From Pseudomonadota bacterium (GTDB lineage: Bacteria; Pseudomonadota; Alphaproteobacteria; Paracaedibacterales; CAITNM01), in contig JAPLON010000134.1 of the NCBI GenBank assembly GCA_026400695.1, positions 3,571-13,420 on the forward strand: a DNA stretch of 9,850 nt. The letters are read 5' to 3'. Shown here in pieces: positions 1 to 6,563 of the stretch (the first letter of the stretch is position 1; every line of letters starts with the position of its first letter). The notes below the pieces were generated by a model. The model was not told where the DNA came from. It saw only the letters and a program-made list of their open reading frames with translations, and searched no databases. A program made the position numbers and the translations under genes.

Positions 1-270
1 CAAACAGTGTTTGTACACTACACAGGCACCTTAGAAAATGGCAAAAAATTTGACAGCTCGGTTGATAGAAACGAACCATTCGATTATGTATTTGGCCGTG
101 GCATGGTTATTAAGGGATGGGAAGAAGGCCTATCAACTATGAAAGTTGGTGGCAAGCGCCGTTTGCACATACCATCACACTTAGGTTATGGCGAGCAAGG
201 CGCTGGAAATATTATTCCAGGCAACGCAAACCTTATATTTGAAGTGGAATTACTAGAAATAGTTGGTTAG
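1..270 (+). CDS. FKBP-type peptidyl-prolyl cis-trans isomerase, C-terminal part (5' end outside window)
   Basis: The frame is open from base 1 and ends in TAG at 268-270, giving 89 residues of a classic FKBP domain. Visible landmarks are VHYTGTL, the FDSS turn, the VIKGWEEGL stretch with its pocket Trp, LGYGEQG with its pocket Tyr, and the final LIFEVELLEI strand. These cover nearly all active-site positions known in the family, so the enzyme is probably active. It would catalyse prolyl cis-trans isomerisation and help protein folding. The GTG at position 7 is not the true start, because FKBP sequence continues upstream (Q-T before V) and the first strand is missing. Whether a signal peptide, a trigger domain or only a short N-terminus precedes it cannot be seen. 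The neighbour is convergent, with one base between stop codons. Confidence 0.93.
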   Translation, partial: QTVFVHYTGTLENGKKFDSSVDRNEPFDYVFGRGMVIKGWEEGLSTMKVGGKRRLHIPSHLGYGEQGAGNIIPGNANLIFEVELLEIVG

Positions 271-271
271 C

Positions 272-1564
272 TTAGTGGTGCCAGGAATGGCACCTCGCCC
301 AATTGCTCACAGCATTAATTGAAGTTTCTTCCAACAGTCCAACTGCAGAATAATTTTCAATAACTTTTTTCCCAGCCAAAAGCACCGTATGTGGTTTGGC
401 ATCTGGAGCATTGTTTATAAAAACTGAACTTAATTTGCCATAAGCCAATGGCACAAAGCACGTGCTTTGCAATGACCACAGTAAAAGATCAGCTCTTTGG
501 CCAACCTCAATTTTTCCACTTTGCGACGAACCAATCATTTTCAATCCATTCACTGTCAGCCAATCAAAAATAGTTTCCTCTTTAATTGCTACAGGATCTT
601 TATGTAGAGCACCTTGCAGCAAATAGGCAAAGTAGGCTTCGTTCAAAATATTGTTGGTATTGTTGTTGGAACAAGCGTCTGTACCAATTGCAATGTTTAC
701 CCCATTTTTATGAAGAGAAAGAACCGGGGCAACCCCCACTCCAGTTTTAGCATTGCTTACCGGACAGTGAATCACAGATGCCCCTGAACGAGCAATAATT
801 TCAATTTCTTCATAATCAACCGAAGTTGCGTGAATTAAATTCCAGTTCTTATTTAAAACGCCAAGATTAGCGAGTAGCCTGATGGGGGTTGCTCCACGTT
901 TTTTAAAACAAGTTTCAACAGATTTCATCCCTTCACTTATGTGAATATTAACCCTAGTGCCGTATCTATTTGCAATATCATTAAAAAGAACCAATAAGTC
1001 GTTTGAAGCGGTTAAAATGGAGGCCGACCCAATGTGAATTTTGATTTCATCACTATTGTCTTTGAAATATTCGCTAAACTCTTTTTCAACATTTTCCAAA
1101 CCAATTTGTGCGGGAGTATTACCCTCACTATCCCAAACATCGTTAAAAAAACAACTAATGGCGCCAGTTATGCCAATGTCTTTAAATGCCTTAATAACAG
1201 GCTCTGGTTTTGAAGCAACCGCATAAACACTTGTTGCGCCACTTTTTATAGCATCAAATAATACGCAAATTGCCTGGTTGTAGCGATCATTGTCATCTTT
1301 TTGTTGTGTTGTATGCATTGCACTTAGCAAATTGGTAATTGGCAGATTATCAAGCATGCGACGATCTAGTAATAGGTTGGGATGCAGATGACTATTTACA
1401 AAGCCACAGGTTACTAAGAAATGTTTAGAGGAAATTTTTGTTGAATCTATTGGAAAGCTATCAATTTTAGTGATTACGCCATTTTTAATAAAAATATCCG
1501 CATGCTCATAAGTATTATAAGCAGATTCTATGATCACACCTTTTAATACGTTATCCAAACTCAC
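272..1564 (-). CDS. Metal-dependent amidohydrolase, MtaD/TRZ-ATZ-like deaminase family
   Basis: The 430-residue product has the layout of the cytosolic amidohydrolases that deaminate purine- or triazine-like rings, such as S-adenosylhomocysteine/methylthioadenosine deaminase and chlorohydrolases. The metal and catalytic residues are in order: HxH at H59 and H61 within GFVNSHLHP, H208 and E211 in NIHISE, H245 in LIHATSVD, and D296 in IGTDACSNN. A C-terminal beta segment follows (GKIEVGQRADLLLW). The real substrate cannot be read from the sequence, so I give no symbol. The start is GTG at 1562-1564 with AAAGG eight bases upstream. It lies inside the end of rnd, a 14-base overlap that implies co-transcription and translational coupling. 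The stop is one base from the convergent FKBP stop. Function confidence is good at family level and poor at substrate level. Confidence 0.88.
   Translation of the reverse strand: MSLDNVLKGVIIESAYNTYEHADIFIKNGVITKIDSFPIDSTKISSKHFLVTCGFVNSHLHPNLLLDRRMLDNLPITNLLSAMHTTQQKDDNDRYNQAICVLFDAIKSGATSVYAVASKPEPVIKAFKDIGITGAISCFFNDVWDSEGNTPAQIGLENVEKEFSEYFKDNSDEIKIHIGSASILTASNDLLVLFNDIANRYGTRVNIHISEGMKSVETCFKKRGATPIRLLANLGVLNKNWNLIHATSVDYEEIEIIARSGASVIHCPVSNAKTGVGVAPVLSLHKNGVNIAIGTDACSNNNTNNILNEAYFAYLLQGALHKDPVAIKEETIFDWLTVNGLKMIGSSQSGKIEVGQRADLLLWSLQSTCFVPLAYGKLSSVFINNAPDAKPHTVLLAGKKVIENYSAVGLLEETSINAVSNWARCHSWHH
277..294. terminator. GC-rich hairpin at the FKBP/amidohydrolase convergent junction
   Basis: GGTGCC (277-282) pairs perfectly with GGCACC (289-294). 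One further A-T pair would leave a GGAA tetraloop, giving a 7-bp stem. It lies 7 bases past the FKBP stop and inside the last codons of the convergent amidohydrolase gene. There is no T-run on either side, so it is not a textbook intrinsic terminator. It may mark the 3' end of the FKBP transcript or may simply be coding sequence. Confidence 0.3.
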
Positions 1565-2669
1565 CTTCTGAACCTTTCATGCTTTTCAGCAAATCAAATT
1601 TTCTTAACTGCTCTAGCCGCCACCCGGTAATTGCTGAGCTATCTCTGTTAGCAAGCTGTTGTATTTGTTTTTTGTTTAAAAATAAAAATACCGGTATTCC
1701 CAACTCATCTGCAATTTTTTTTGCTTTGTTTTGCCAACCCTTAATTAACTTTAGCTGATCTCTATTAAATATTTGATAATGATCAGCAATCATTTGTTCT
1801 AATTTCGTTTTGAGTTCAGTAGTTAGTGGTTCATCCTTCTTAAGATTCTCCCAAAAAGTTTTTAACGCATCGTAAACTTCAGGAAGACAGGCGCAATTTT
1901 CTATATGATTCACAGAATTTTTTTGTAAAACATGTTCAAGGGCTGCGTCCGCTAAAATGTGCCGCCTTGGTAGATCAAGCTTTTTGGCCCAGCTTTCTCT
2001 CCATTTAGCTAATTCATAGGCATAATAAGGAGTTGGCCATTTGATCATTCCTTTGGGGCACAATTTAAGCCAGTCTTTGTCAAAATTAGCATTGTCATAT
2101 TTATGATGTAATGATTCCATTTCTTCATAAACCCAAGCTGTGCGACCCAACTCATCTAACTTTTTCTCAAGAATAGGATAAATACTGGCAACAAATTTTG
2201 CGTCCTGTGCTGCATATTCTAGTTGTTCATCTTTTAAAGGACGATCAAGCCAATTAGTTTTTTGTTGAGATTTATCAATTGTCACACCTAAAAATTCTGA
2301 AACAAGCTTTTCAAGACTAGCTCCATGACCAAACTTAGCAAATGCCGCCATAAATTGAGTATCTGTAAACGGCCAAGTTTTTGCACCGGTGTATTGCTTT
2401 AAAATTCCCCAATCTTGATCACCTGCGTGAAATATTTTTTTTATATTATAATTTTCTAACGTCAATTTTAGTGGAGTAATGTCTACACAACTAATAGCAT
2501 CTATCACCCAGGTTTGAGATGGGGTTGAAATTTGAATAAGGCTTAAGATCGGGTAATAGGTTGTCTCTCGGAAGAATTCCGTATCAATTGCCAACCAACT
2601 TATGTGTGAATTTTCAATATAATTGACAAGTTCAATTAGCTCTTTTTTTGTTTTTATTTTTAAATACAT
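1551..2669 (-). CDS. rnd: Ribonuclease D (3'-5' exoribonuclease)
   Basis: The 372-residue protein matches the usual length of RNase D, which trims 3' ends of tRNA precursors and other small RNAs. The DEDDy exonuclease domain (about 1-175) shows exo I IDTEFFRETTYYP (D29, E31), exo II HAGDQDWGIL (D86) and exo III EYAAQDAKF (Y152, D156). The typical GHGASLEKLV and KTNWLDRPL segments lie between. An HRDC nucleic-acid-binding domain follows at about 213-292 (YAYELAKWRESWAKKLDLPR). All catalytic residues are present. It is the first gene of a two-gene operon with the amidohydrolase. The ATG at 2667-2669 lies inside a 21-base palindrome. The nearest purine-rich stretch (AAAGG) is about 15 bases upstream, too far for a normal ribosome site, so initiation may be weak or regulated. 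Confidence 0.95.
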   Translation of the reverse strand: MYLKIKTKKELIELVNYIENSHISWLAIDTEFFRETTYYPILSLIQISTPSQTWVIDAISCVDITPLKLTLENYNIKKIFHAGDQDWGILKQYTGAKTWPFTDTQFMAAFAKFGHGASLEKLVSEFLGVTIDKSQQKTNWLDRPLKDEQLEYAAQDAKFVASIYPILEKKLDELGRTAWVYEEMESLHHKYDNANFDKDWLKLCPKGMIKWPTPYYAYELAKWRESWAKKLDLPRRHILADAALEHVLQKNSVNHIENCACLPEVYDALKTFWENLKKDEPLTTELKTKLEQMIADHYQIFNRDQLKLIKGWQNKAKKIADELGIPVFLFLNKKQIQQLANRDSSAITGWRLEQLRKFDLLKSMKGSEGEFG

Positions 2670-2682
2670 TTAAAATGTATTT
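2662..2682. promoter_or_regulatory. 21-bp palindrome over the rnd start codon
   Basis: Ten-base arms AAATACATTT and AAATGTATTT flank a single central A at 2672, with no mismatch. The rnd start codon (2667-2669 on the minus strand) lies in one arm. It could be a dimeric repressor operator, or in mRNA a hairpin hiding the start. Its extreme AT content means chance cannot be excluded. Confidence 0.35.
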
Positions 2683-2718
2683 TACCTTTCGTTAAACTAA
2701 TCGTAACACATTGTGGGG

Positions 2719-2727
2719 TATGATAAT
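2719..2727 (+). promoter_or_regulatory. Possible -10 element for YqgE
   Basis: TATGATAAT lies in the 63-base spacer between divergent rnd and YqgE. It holds two overlapping -10-like hexamers (TATGAT, GATAAT). No convincing -35 is seen at 16-18 bases upstream. Transcription would start at about 2731-2734, right at the first ATG (2733), so this ATG would be leaderless or lost. Confidence 0.3.
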
Positions 2728-2732
2728 AACAT

Positions 2733-3377
2733 ATGGTAACAGAAGCAAGTAGCTTCTTAAAATGTTATGAGGATGTAGTGAGACGTGTTCTAGATTCGGC
2801 ATACAAAAAAGATTTCACTCAAAGTAATTTTTTGACTGGAAAACTTTTAGTAGCAATGCCATTTATGGGTGATAATAGATTTGACCACGCAGTAATTTAC
2901 GTGTGTGGCCATGATGACTATGGAGCGATCGGATTAGTAATCAATAAGCCGCTTAATTCGCTAACTTTTCCTGACCTATTGTCACAATTGGATATAACCC
3001 CATGCCCAACTGCCAGGCATGTGCAAATGCTAACAGGGGGTCCTGTTGAAGTAAGTAGAGGTTTCGTGCTTCATTCTGTAGACTATCAAAGTGATTCTAC
3101 GGTTCGTGTTGGCGAAAATTACTCTATTACAGCAACGCTGGATATTTTGCGTACCCTAGCAGTTGGACATGGGCCCAGCAAATTTATTTTAACGCTTGGT
3201 TATGCAGGGTGGAGATCTAATCAACTTGAACAAGAAATCCAAGATAATCTATGGATGATAGTTGACCCAACTGACGAAATAATATTTAGAGCGCCAGTTG
3301 AATTTCGTTGGCGTGCTTCCATGCTGTCACTTGGGGTAGATCCTTCTACTTTGAGTCTTGACTACGGACGTGCTTAA
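2733..3377 (+). CDS. yqgE: YqgE/AlgH family protein (UPF0301)
   Basis: The product is a member of the YqgE/AlgH family, whose molecular role is unsettled; older literature linked AlgH to transcriptional control of alginate, but no enzymatic function is established. The signature blocks are all here: LLVAMPFM (39-45), DHAVIYVCGHDDYGAIGLVINKPL split around residues 51-74, GGPVEVSRGFVLH (102-114) and LGYAGWRSNQLEQEI (155-169), then NLW at 172-174. There is no signal peptide, so it should be cytoplasmic. At 214 residues it is somewhat longer than E. coli YqgE because of about 25 extra N-terminal residues. An in-frame GTG at 2778 with GAGG would shorten it to 199. Its TAA overlaps the stop codon of the convergent Sel1 gene through a shared TTAA. 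Confidence 0.92.
   Translation: MVTEASSFLKCYEDVVRRVLDSAYKKDFTQSNFLTGKLLVAMPFMGDNRFDHAVIYVCGHDDYGAIGLVINKPLNSLTFPDLLSQLDITPCPTARHVQMLTGGPVEVSRGFVLHSVDYQSDSTVRVGENYSITATLDILRTLAVGHGPSKFILTLGYAGWRSNQLEQEIQDNLWMIVDPTDEIIFRAPVEFRWRASMLSLGVDPSTLSLDYGRA
2769..2772 (+). promoter_or_regulatory. GAGG ribosome site pointing to an internal GTG start of YqgE
   Basis: GAGG is followed after five bases by an in-frame GTG (2778-2780). The annotated ATG at 2733 has no Shine-Dalgarno at normal distance. Known YqgE proteins have only a short tail before their LIAMP-like motif. The shorter 199-residue form is therefore a serious alternative. Confidence 0.45.
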
Positions 3378-4009
3378 GAGTTTTTACAGCTTTGCTTGTG
3401 TGGCTTTGTAGCAGGGTTATTTACCAATCTACGGTACACAGTTTGCGCTTGTTCAGATGTTAATAGATTACCTGCCTCATCACGGTAGACTGCCGCATCT
3501 TGGGCCATTTCATCAAGCCCTTCATTCATGGTTGCTAAACATAAATAATAAAAAGCGAGTTCATAATTTGCCTCAGCAGCGTACCCTCTTAATAAAATAA
3601 TTCCAGCATTAAATTGAGCAGAGCCATCTCCTAAATCAGCTGCGCGAATATAAAGTGCTAAGGCTTGATTAGTATCCTTATCAATACCATCGCCAGAATA
3701 ATAACTATCAGCCAACGCCTTAATTGCTGGAGCGTAATCCATATCAGCAGCGCGTTTGAAGTGTTCGTTAGCTAAGTAAGCGTTAGAGTTCATGCCCATA
3801 ATTTCCTCAACACCCTTCATATAGTGCCAAAGAGCAGTGCCCTGCACTGGTTCGTCACATGGTGGGCATACGTGCTTTTGCTCCACTTTCTTATGTTGTG
3901 ACTGGATAGGTAAAACGCTTGAGCTTGGTTTTTCAGCATGTAATAAAGAGGCCAACAAACAAGATACCATTACGAAAGTAGCTTGCCTCGAAAAAATGTA
4001 TTTAAGCAT
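3374..4009 (-). CDS. Exported Sel1-like repeat protein with a CPPC motif
   Basis: I chose the ATG at 4007-4009 because AGAGG stands seven bases before it and because it gives a clean signal peptide (MLKYIFSRQ, hydrophobic core, LLHA then cleavage near residue 25). An upstream ATG at 4042 would add 11 residues with polar charges and overlap cvpA more deeply. The 211-residue product is probably periplasmic. After a linker with C48-P-P-C51 come at least two Sel1-type helical repeats, about 78-113 (ANEHFKRAADMDYAPAIKAL, YYSGDGI) and 114-149 (ALALYIRAADLGDGSAQFNA). A degenerate third follows. Sel1 repeats usually mediate protein-protein contacts, and a specific partner cannot be inferred. It is last in the prmC-cvpA operon, ten bases after cvpA. 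A third Cys lies near the C-terminus. Confidence 0.85.
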   Translation of the reverse strand: MLKYIFSRQATFVMVSCLLASLLHAEKPSSSVLPIQSQHKKVEQKHVCPPCDEPVQGTALWHYMKGVEEIMGMNSNAYLANEHFKRAADMDYAPAIKALADSYYSGDGIDKDTNQALALYIRAADLGDGSAQFNAGIILLRGYAAEANYELAFYYLCLATMNEGLDEMAQDAAVYRDEAGNLLTSEQAQTVYRRLVNNPATKPHKQSCKNS

Positions 4010-4016
4010 TACGATA

Positions 4017-4021
4017 CCTCT
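4017..4021 (-). promoter_or_regulatory. Shine-Dalgarno AGAGG of the Sel1 gene, overlapping the cvpA stop
   Basis: AGAGG on the minus strand lies seven bases before the ATG at 4007-4009 and overlaps the cvpA TAG at 4020-4022. It decides the start in favour of the shorter Sel1 protein and suggests translational coupling to cvpA. Confidence 0.65.
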
Positions 4022-4814
4022 ATTCTGCGGTTGCTTGATCAATTAATCTGTCCATTTCAATGTCTTGTTTAACTGTGTTTGTCTTTTTATTGACCTTATT
4101 TTCTGTTTGTTCTTTAGGCTTTAGATTGGCAAGATCTTCAGCTGAAACTTTAGTTTTAGATGCTCTATCTAGGGCAGCCTGCACAACTGGGGCAACTTGT
4201 TCACCAATTTTATCAGCTACTTTGGAACTAATCTGATCACTCAACTTTGCAGTAACTCCACCTGCTTGCTTAATATCATCAATTGAAGGTGGTTTGCGTT
4301 CGCTTAGACGTTTTTCTTGTAACGAACGAACCCAAGATTGCGCTTCTCCAGGTAAAACTAAATAAAGTGTGTCACTACCTTTATACATGAAATTAGCAAA
4401 GCGGCTTTGCTTAATAATATCTGGATGCTCAGGCCTTAACCATAGGCAACTTGTAAGAAGTTCCAAAATAAATAAGATAGCGCACCCTCGCAGTAAGCCA
4501 TAAGCAACCCCCATCGAGCGATCCACACCACTAAGTGCGCTTTGACGCACCTGTGAAGTTAGAAAGTGGCTGATTAAAGTAAGGACCACCAAAAAAACTA
4601 TAAATATACCAAATATGGTAACACCATCCGCAAGCATTGGGTTGGTAATTTGGCTGCGTGCTAAATGTTGAGTTAAAGGAAAGAGCATGTATGCCATAGC
4701 AACAGCACCAAGCCAAGAAACAAGGCTTAAAATTTCTTTGGTTACACCGCGAACAAGCCCAGTAAACGCTGAAAGCAAAAGCATACCAAGAAAAATGAAA
4801 TCAAATTTATTCAT
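4020..4814 (-). CDS. cvpA: CvpA family inner-membrane protein with long C-terminal tail
   Basis: The first 125 residues fit the CvpA (colicin V production) family: membrane segments at about 4-22, 29-47, 62-84 and 102-124. The family-typical VRG turn lies after helix 1 and DRSMGVAYGLLRG (98-110) leads into helix 4. CvpA is needed for colicin V export in E. coli, but its molecular function is unresolved. At 264 residues it is about 100 longer than the E. coli protein. The extra part is hydrophilic, Lys/Glu-rich and probably cytoplasmic, with a likely amphipathic helix around 185-220. No Shine-Dalgarno is apparent before ATG 4812-4814. The gene follows prmC by 23 bases, so it is most likely translated from the same message. 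Confidence 0.88.
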   Translation of the reverse strand: MNKFDFIFLGMLLLSAFTGLVRGVTKEILSLVSWLGAVAMAYMLFPLTQHLARSQITNPMLADGVTIFGIFIVFLVVLTLISHFLTSQVRQSALSGVDRSMGVAYGLLRGCAILFILELLTSCLWLRPEHPDIIKQSRFANFMYKGSDTLYLVLPGEAQSWVRSLQEKRLSERKPPSIDDIKQAGGVTAKLSDQISSKVADKIGEQVAPVVQAALDRASKTKVSAEDLANLKPKEQTENKVNKKTNTVKQDIEMDRLIDQATAE

Positions 4815-4837
4815 GATAAAATACTAAAGTTTATTTT

Positions 4838-5629
4838 TTATATGTTACGTGTATAACATAGCACACGTATTGTTCCAGATAGATCAGGGAAAGCGCCATA
4901 ACTTTGCAAGCAGCACTTTAATGCGATTTTTTCAACACACAATTCTTGTCCTTTGCCAATTTCTAGAAACACTTTGCCAGATGGTTTTAACAAATCCTTT
5001 AGCCTTGGAATAACTTGTTGATACGCCTCTAACCCAGTTTGCCCAGAAAATAGCGCCCCATAAGGATCATACATAGTTGAGGTATCAAGAATTTCAGATG
5101 TTCCAATGTAGGGTGGGTTACAAACAATAATATCAAACTCACCCTTTACAGCATCACTCCAAGAACTTTGTATACAAATAGAACGTTCCACTAATTGCAA
5201 ATAATCCTGATTTTTTTTCGCCACATTTAAAGCTTCATGGCTGCAATCCACCCCTATACCAGTAGCCAATGGTAATTCACATAATAAGGTGAATAACAAA
5301 CATCCTGTACCTAATCCTAAATCAAGAATTTTATAAGCACCATTTTTGGGAAAATACTGCAACACTGCATCTATTAAAGTTTCAGAATCAGAACGTGGGT
5401 CAAGAGTATTTGTACCAGTTGCAAAGCGTCTGCCGTAGAATTCCTTATATCCTAATATTTTAGCAATGGGTTCGCCTTTTAAACGGCGCTCTAGCAATGA
5501 ATCTAAATATTGCTTTTGCAAATCTGTTAAACTGAGTTTTGGAAGGTGCATGAATACCCACTCCGCAGATTGGTCAAGAACCGCAGCTAATAACAAACGA
5601 TACTCCGATGGTTCAATTAATTTAGTCAC
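4838..5629 (-). CDS. prmC: Peptide chain release factor N5-glutamine methyltransferase PrmC (HemK)
   Basis: PrmC uses S-adenosylmethionine to methylate the glutamine of the GGQ motif in release factors RF1 and RF2, raising termination efficiency. The 263-residue protein shows the helical N-terminal domain, the linker RRLKGEPIAKILGYKEFYGR with LDPRSDSETLID (76-87), the SAM-binding loop ILDLGLGTGC (101-110), the catalytic NPPY (171-174) in FDIIVCNPPYIG, and the late FLEIGKGQE (221-229). The length is close to the family norm. The start is GTG at 5627-5629. No strong Shine-Dalgarno precedes it and no better in-frame start exists before the upstream stop at 5669-5671. It is first in the operon prmC-cvpA-Sel1 and divergent from secB. 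A clear extended -10 lies about 65 bases upstream. Confidence 0.94.
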   Translation of the reverse strand: MTKLIEPSEYRLLLAAVLDQSAEWVFMHLPKLSLTDLQKQYLDSLLERRLKGEPIAKILGYKEFYGRRFATGTNTLDPRSDSETLIDAVLQYFPKNGAYKILDLGLGTGCLLFTLLCELPLATGIGVDCSHEALNVAKKNQDYLQLVERSICIQSSWSDAVKGEFDIIVCNPPYIGTSEILDTSTMYDPYGALFSGQTGLEAYQQVIPRLKDLLKPSGKVFLEIGKGQELCVEKIALKCCLQSYGAFPDLSGTIRVLCYTRNI

Positions 5630-5691
5630 CTTACAAATAACCCATTTAATATGAACATAATCTTTACACTATACCAAATTTATTAGCCCAA

Positions 5692-5700
5692 ATTATAGCA
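5692..5700 (-). promoter_or_regulatory. Extended -10 promoter for the prmC operon
   Basis: On the minus strand the sequence is TGCTATAAT, a perfect extended -10 (TGnTATAAT), with the TATAAT at 5692-5697. No good -35 is seen at 17 bases, which extended -10 promoters do not strictly need. The predicted start at about 5685 leaves a leader of roughly 55 bases before the GTG. Confidence 0.55.
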
Positions 5701-5774
5701 CAAACCAACTCACCAAATATTGAACCCTCTTAAAAATTTCTTGCGAAGCCTAAATATATTAAGGATACTAGAAC

Positions 5775-5780
5775 TATAAT
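5775..5780 (+). promoter_or_regulatory. TATAAT -10 element for secB
   Basis: This is a perfect TATAAT 20 bases before the secB ATG, with no recognisable -35 at 16-19 bases. Transcription starting near 5787 would give a leader of only about 13 bases, which matches the lack of a Shine-Dalgarno before secB. It lies in the 170-base divergent spacer with the prmC promoter, the two -10 elements being about 75 bases apart. Confidence 0.45.
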
Positions 5781-5799
5781 CTTTTAAATATTGTTAATT

Positions 5800-6255
5800 A
5801 TGTCTAAAAATACAACGCAAGATGAGCCATCCTTCAGCATACTGGGCCAGGGAATTCGTGATTTATCTTTTGAAAATCTAATTACTTTTGAAGACTCACG
5901 TACAGAGCAGCCAGAAATAAATATAGGCATAGAGGCTGATGGAAGAAAAGTTGATGATGATGTTTACGAGGTGACCTTACGAATTAGTGCAAAAGCTAAC
6001 TACGAAGAATCGCCGTTATTCATACTTGAGCTTGAATATATGGGCTTATGTCAAATTAAAAATATTCCAGAAGATATGATTCCAAGTTTGCTAATGATAC
6101 AAACACCAGCCATGTTGTTTCCATTTGCTCGCCAAATTATAGCTGACACCACTAGCAATGCTGGTTTTCCACCATTGTTTTTGCAACCAGTAGATTTTGC
6201 AACGCTTTACCACAACAGCCAAAAAAATAGCGGTGAAATTGTAGGCCACGCTTGA
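5800..6255 (+). CDS. secB: Protein-export chaperone SecB
   Basis: SecB is a cytoplasmic tetrameric chaperone that keeps preproteins unfolded and hands them to SecA at the Sec translocon. The 151-residue product has the family length and order of motifs: FSILGQGIRDLSFEN (12-26), QPEINIGIEA (37-46), VYEVTLRISAKA (55-66), then the highly conserved end TPAMLFPFARQIIAD (102-116) and GFPPLFLQPVDF (122-133). ATG 5800-5802 is preferred to an in-frame TTG nine bases earlier because family proteins begin about ten residues before the FSI-like strand. No Shine-Dalgarno is visible. The ribbon-helix-helix gene begins one base after the stop. Client proteins are present in this window: three neighbouring products have Sec-type signal peptides. 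Confidence 0.95.
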   Translation: MSKNTTQDEPSFSILGQGIRDLSFENLITFEDSRTEQPEINIGIEADGRKVDDDVYEVTLRISAKANYEESPLFILELEYMGLCQIKNIPEDMIPSLLMIQTPAMLFPFARQIIADTTSNAGFPPLFLQPVDFATLYHNSQKNSGEIVGHA

Positions 6256-6256
6256 A

Positions 6257-6472
6257 ATGATGATTAAGCGCTCGGTAGTGGTGCAAGGGCATGCTACCAG
6301 CGTAAGGCTTGAGCCTGAATTTTGGCACGAGATTGATGCTTACTGTAAACAGCATTGCACCAATCTTGGTCAATTGATTATTTCTTTAGAAAAACAACAA
6401 AATTCAAAAACTAACTTAGCAAGTCTACTTAGAGTATTTTGTTTAAATAAAGCAAAAGAAATAATTAAGTAA
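6257..6472 (+). CDS. Small ribbon-helix-helix domain protein
   Basis: This is a 71-residue protein resembling the ribbon-helix-helix family common in alphaproteobacteria (Pfam RHH_4 type, from memory). A basic strand KRSVVVQGHATSVRLEP (4-20) precedes a helix with EFWHEIDAYC (21-30), a turn NLGQLI (36-41) and a C-terminal NLASLLRVFCL (53-63). Such proteins usually dimerise and bind DNA through the paired strands, so transcriptional regulation is likely but targets are unknown. The start is ATG 6257 or the next codon, also ATG. It begins one base after the secB stop with only a weak upstream AGG, which implies translational coupling. It may act on its own operon or elsewhere; the sequence does not say. 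Confidence 0.8.
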   Translation: MMIKRSVVVQGHATSVRLEPEFWHEIDAYCKQHCTNLGQLIISLEKQQNSKTNLASLLRVFCLNKAKEIIK

Positions 6473-6563
6473 TTTTAACTATTTATTAATAAATTTTCCA
6501 TACACTTTAATAAGTTATTCTGTATCAACCAAAGAGATTGAATTATCTAAAGGGAGGTGCTAA

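Noticed and set aside
7..9. GTG as start of the FKBP gene.
   Set aside because: The FKBP fold needs residues upstream and the frame stays open to base 1, so the gene is only cut by the window edge.
4010..4042. Upstream ATG (4040-4042) as start of the Sel1 protein.
   Set aside because: It has no ribosome site, deepens the overlap with cvpA and puts charged residues before the signal peptide. AGAGG favours ATG 4007-4009.
3837..4046. Plus-strand open frame with two CxxC-like groups opposite the Sel1/cvpA junction.
   Set aside because: It lies entirely antisense to well-supported genes and its cysteines mirror the opposite-strand codons. No ribosome site.
6152..6373. Minus-strand open frame opposite the secB/RHH junction.
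   Set aside because: It spans two real, motif-supported genes antisense, with no ribosome site or recognisable domain.
6481..6494. Perfect 14-base palindrome ATTTATTAATAAAT after the RHH gene, considered as a terminator.
   Set aside because: It contains only A and T, so the stem would be weak, and there is no T-tract. It is expected by chance in AT-rich DNA.
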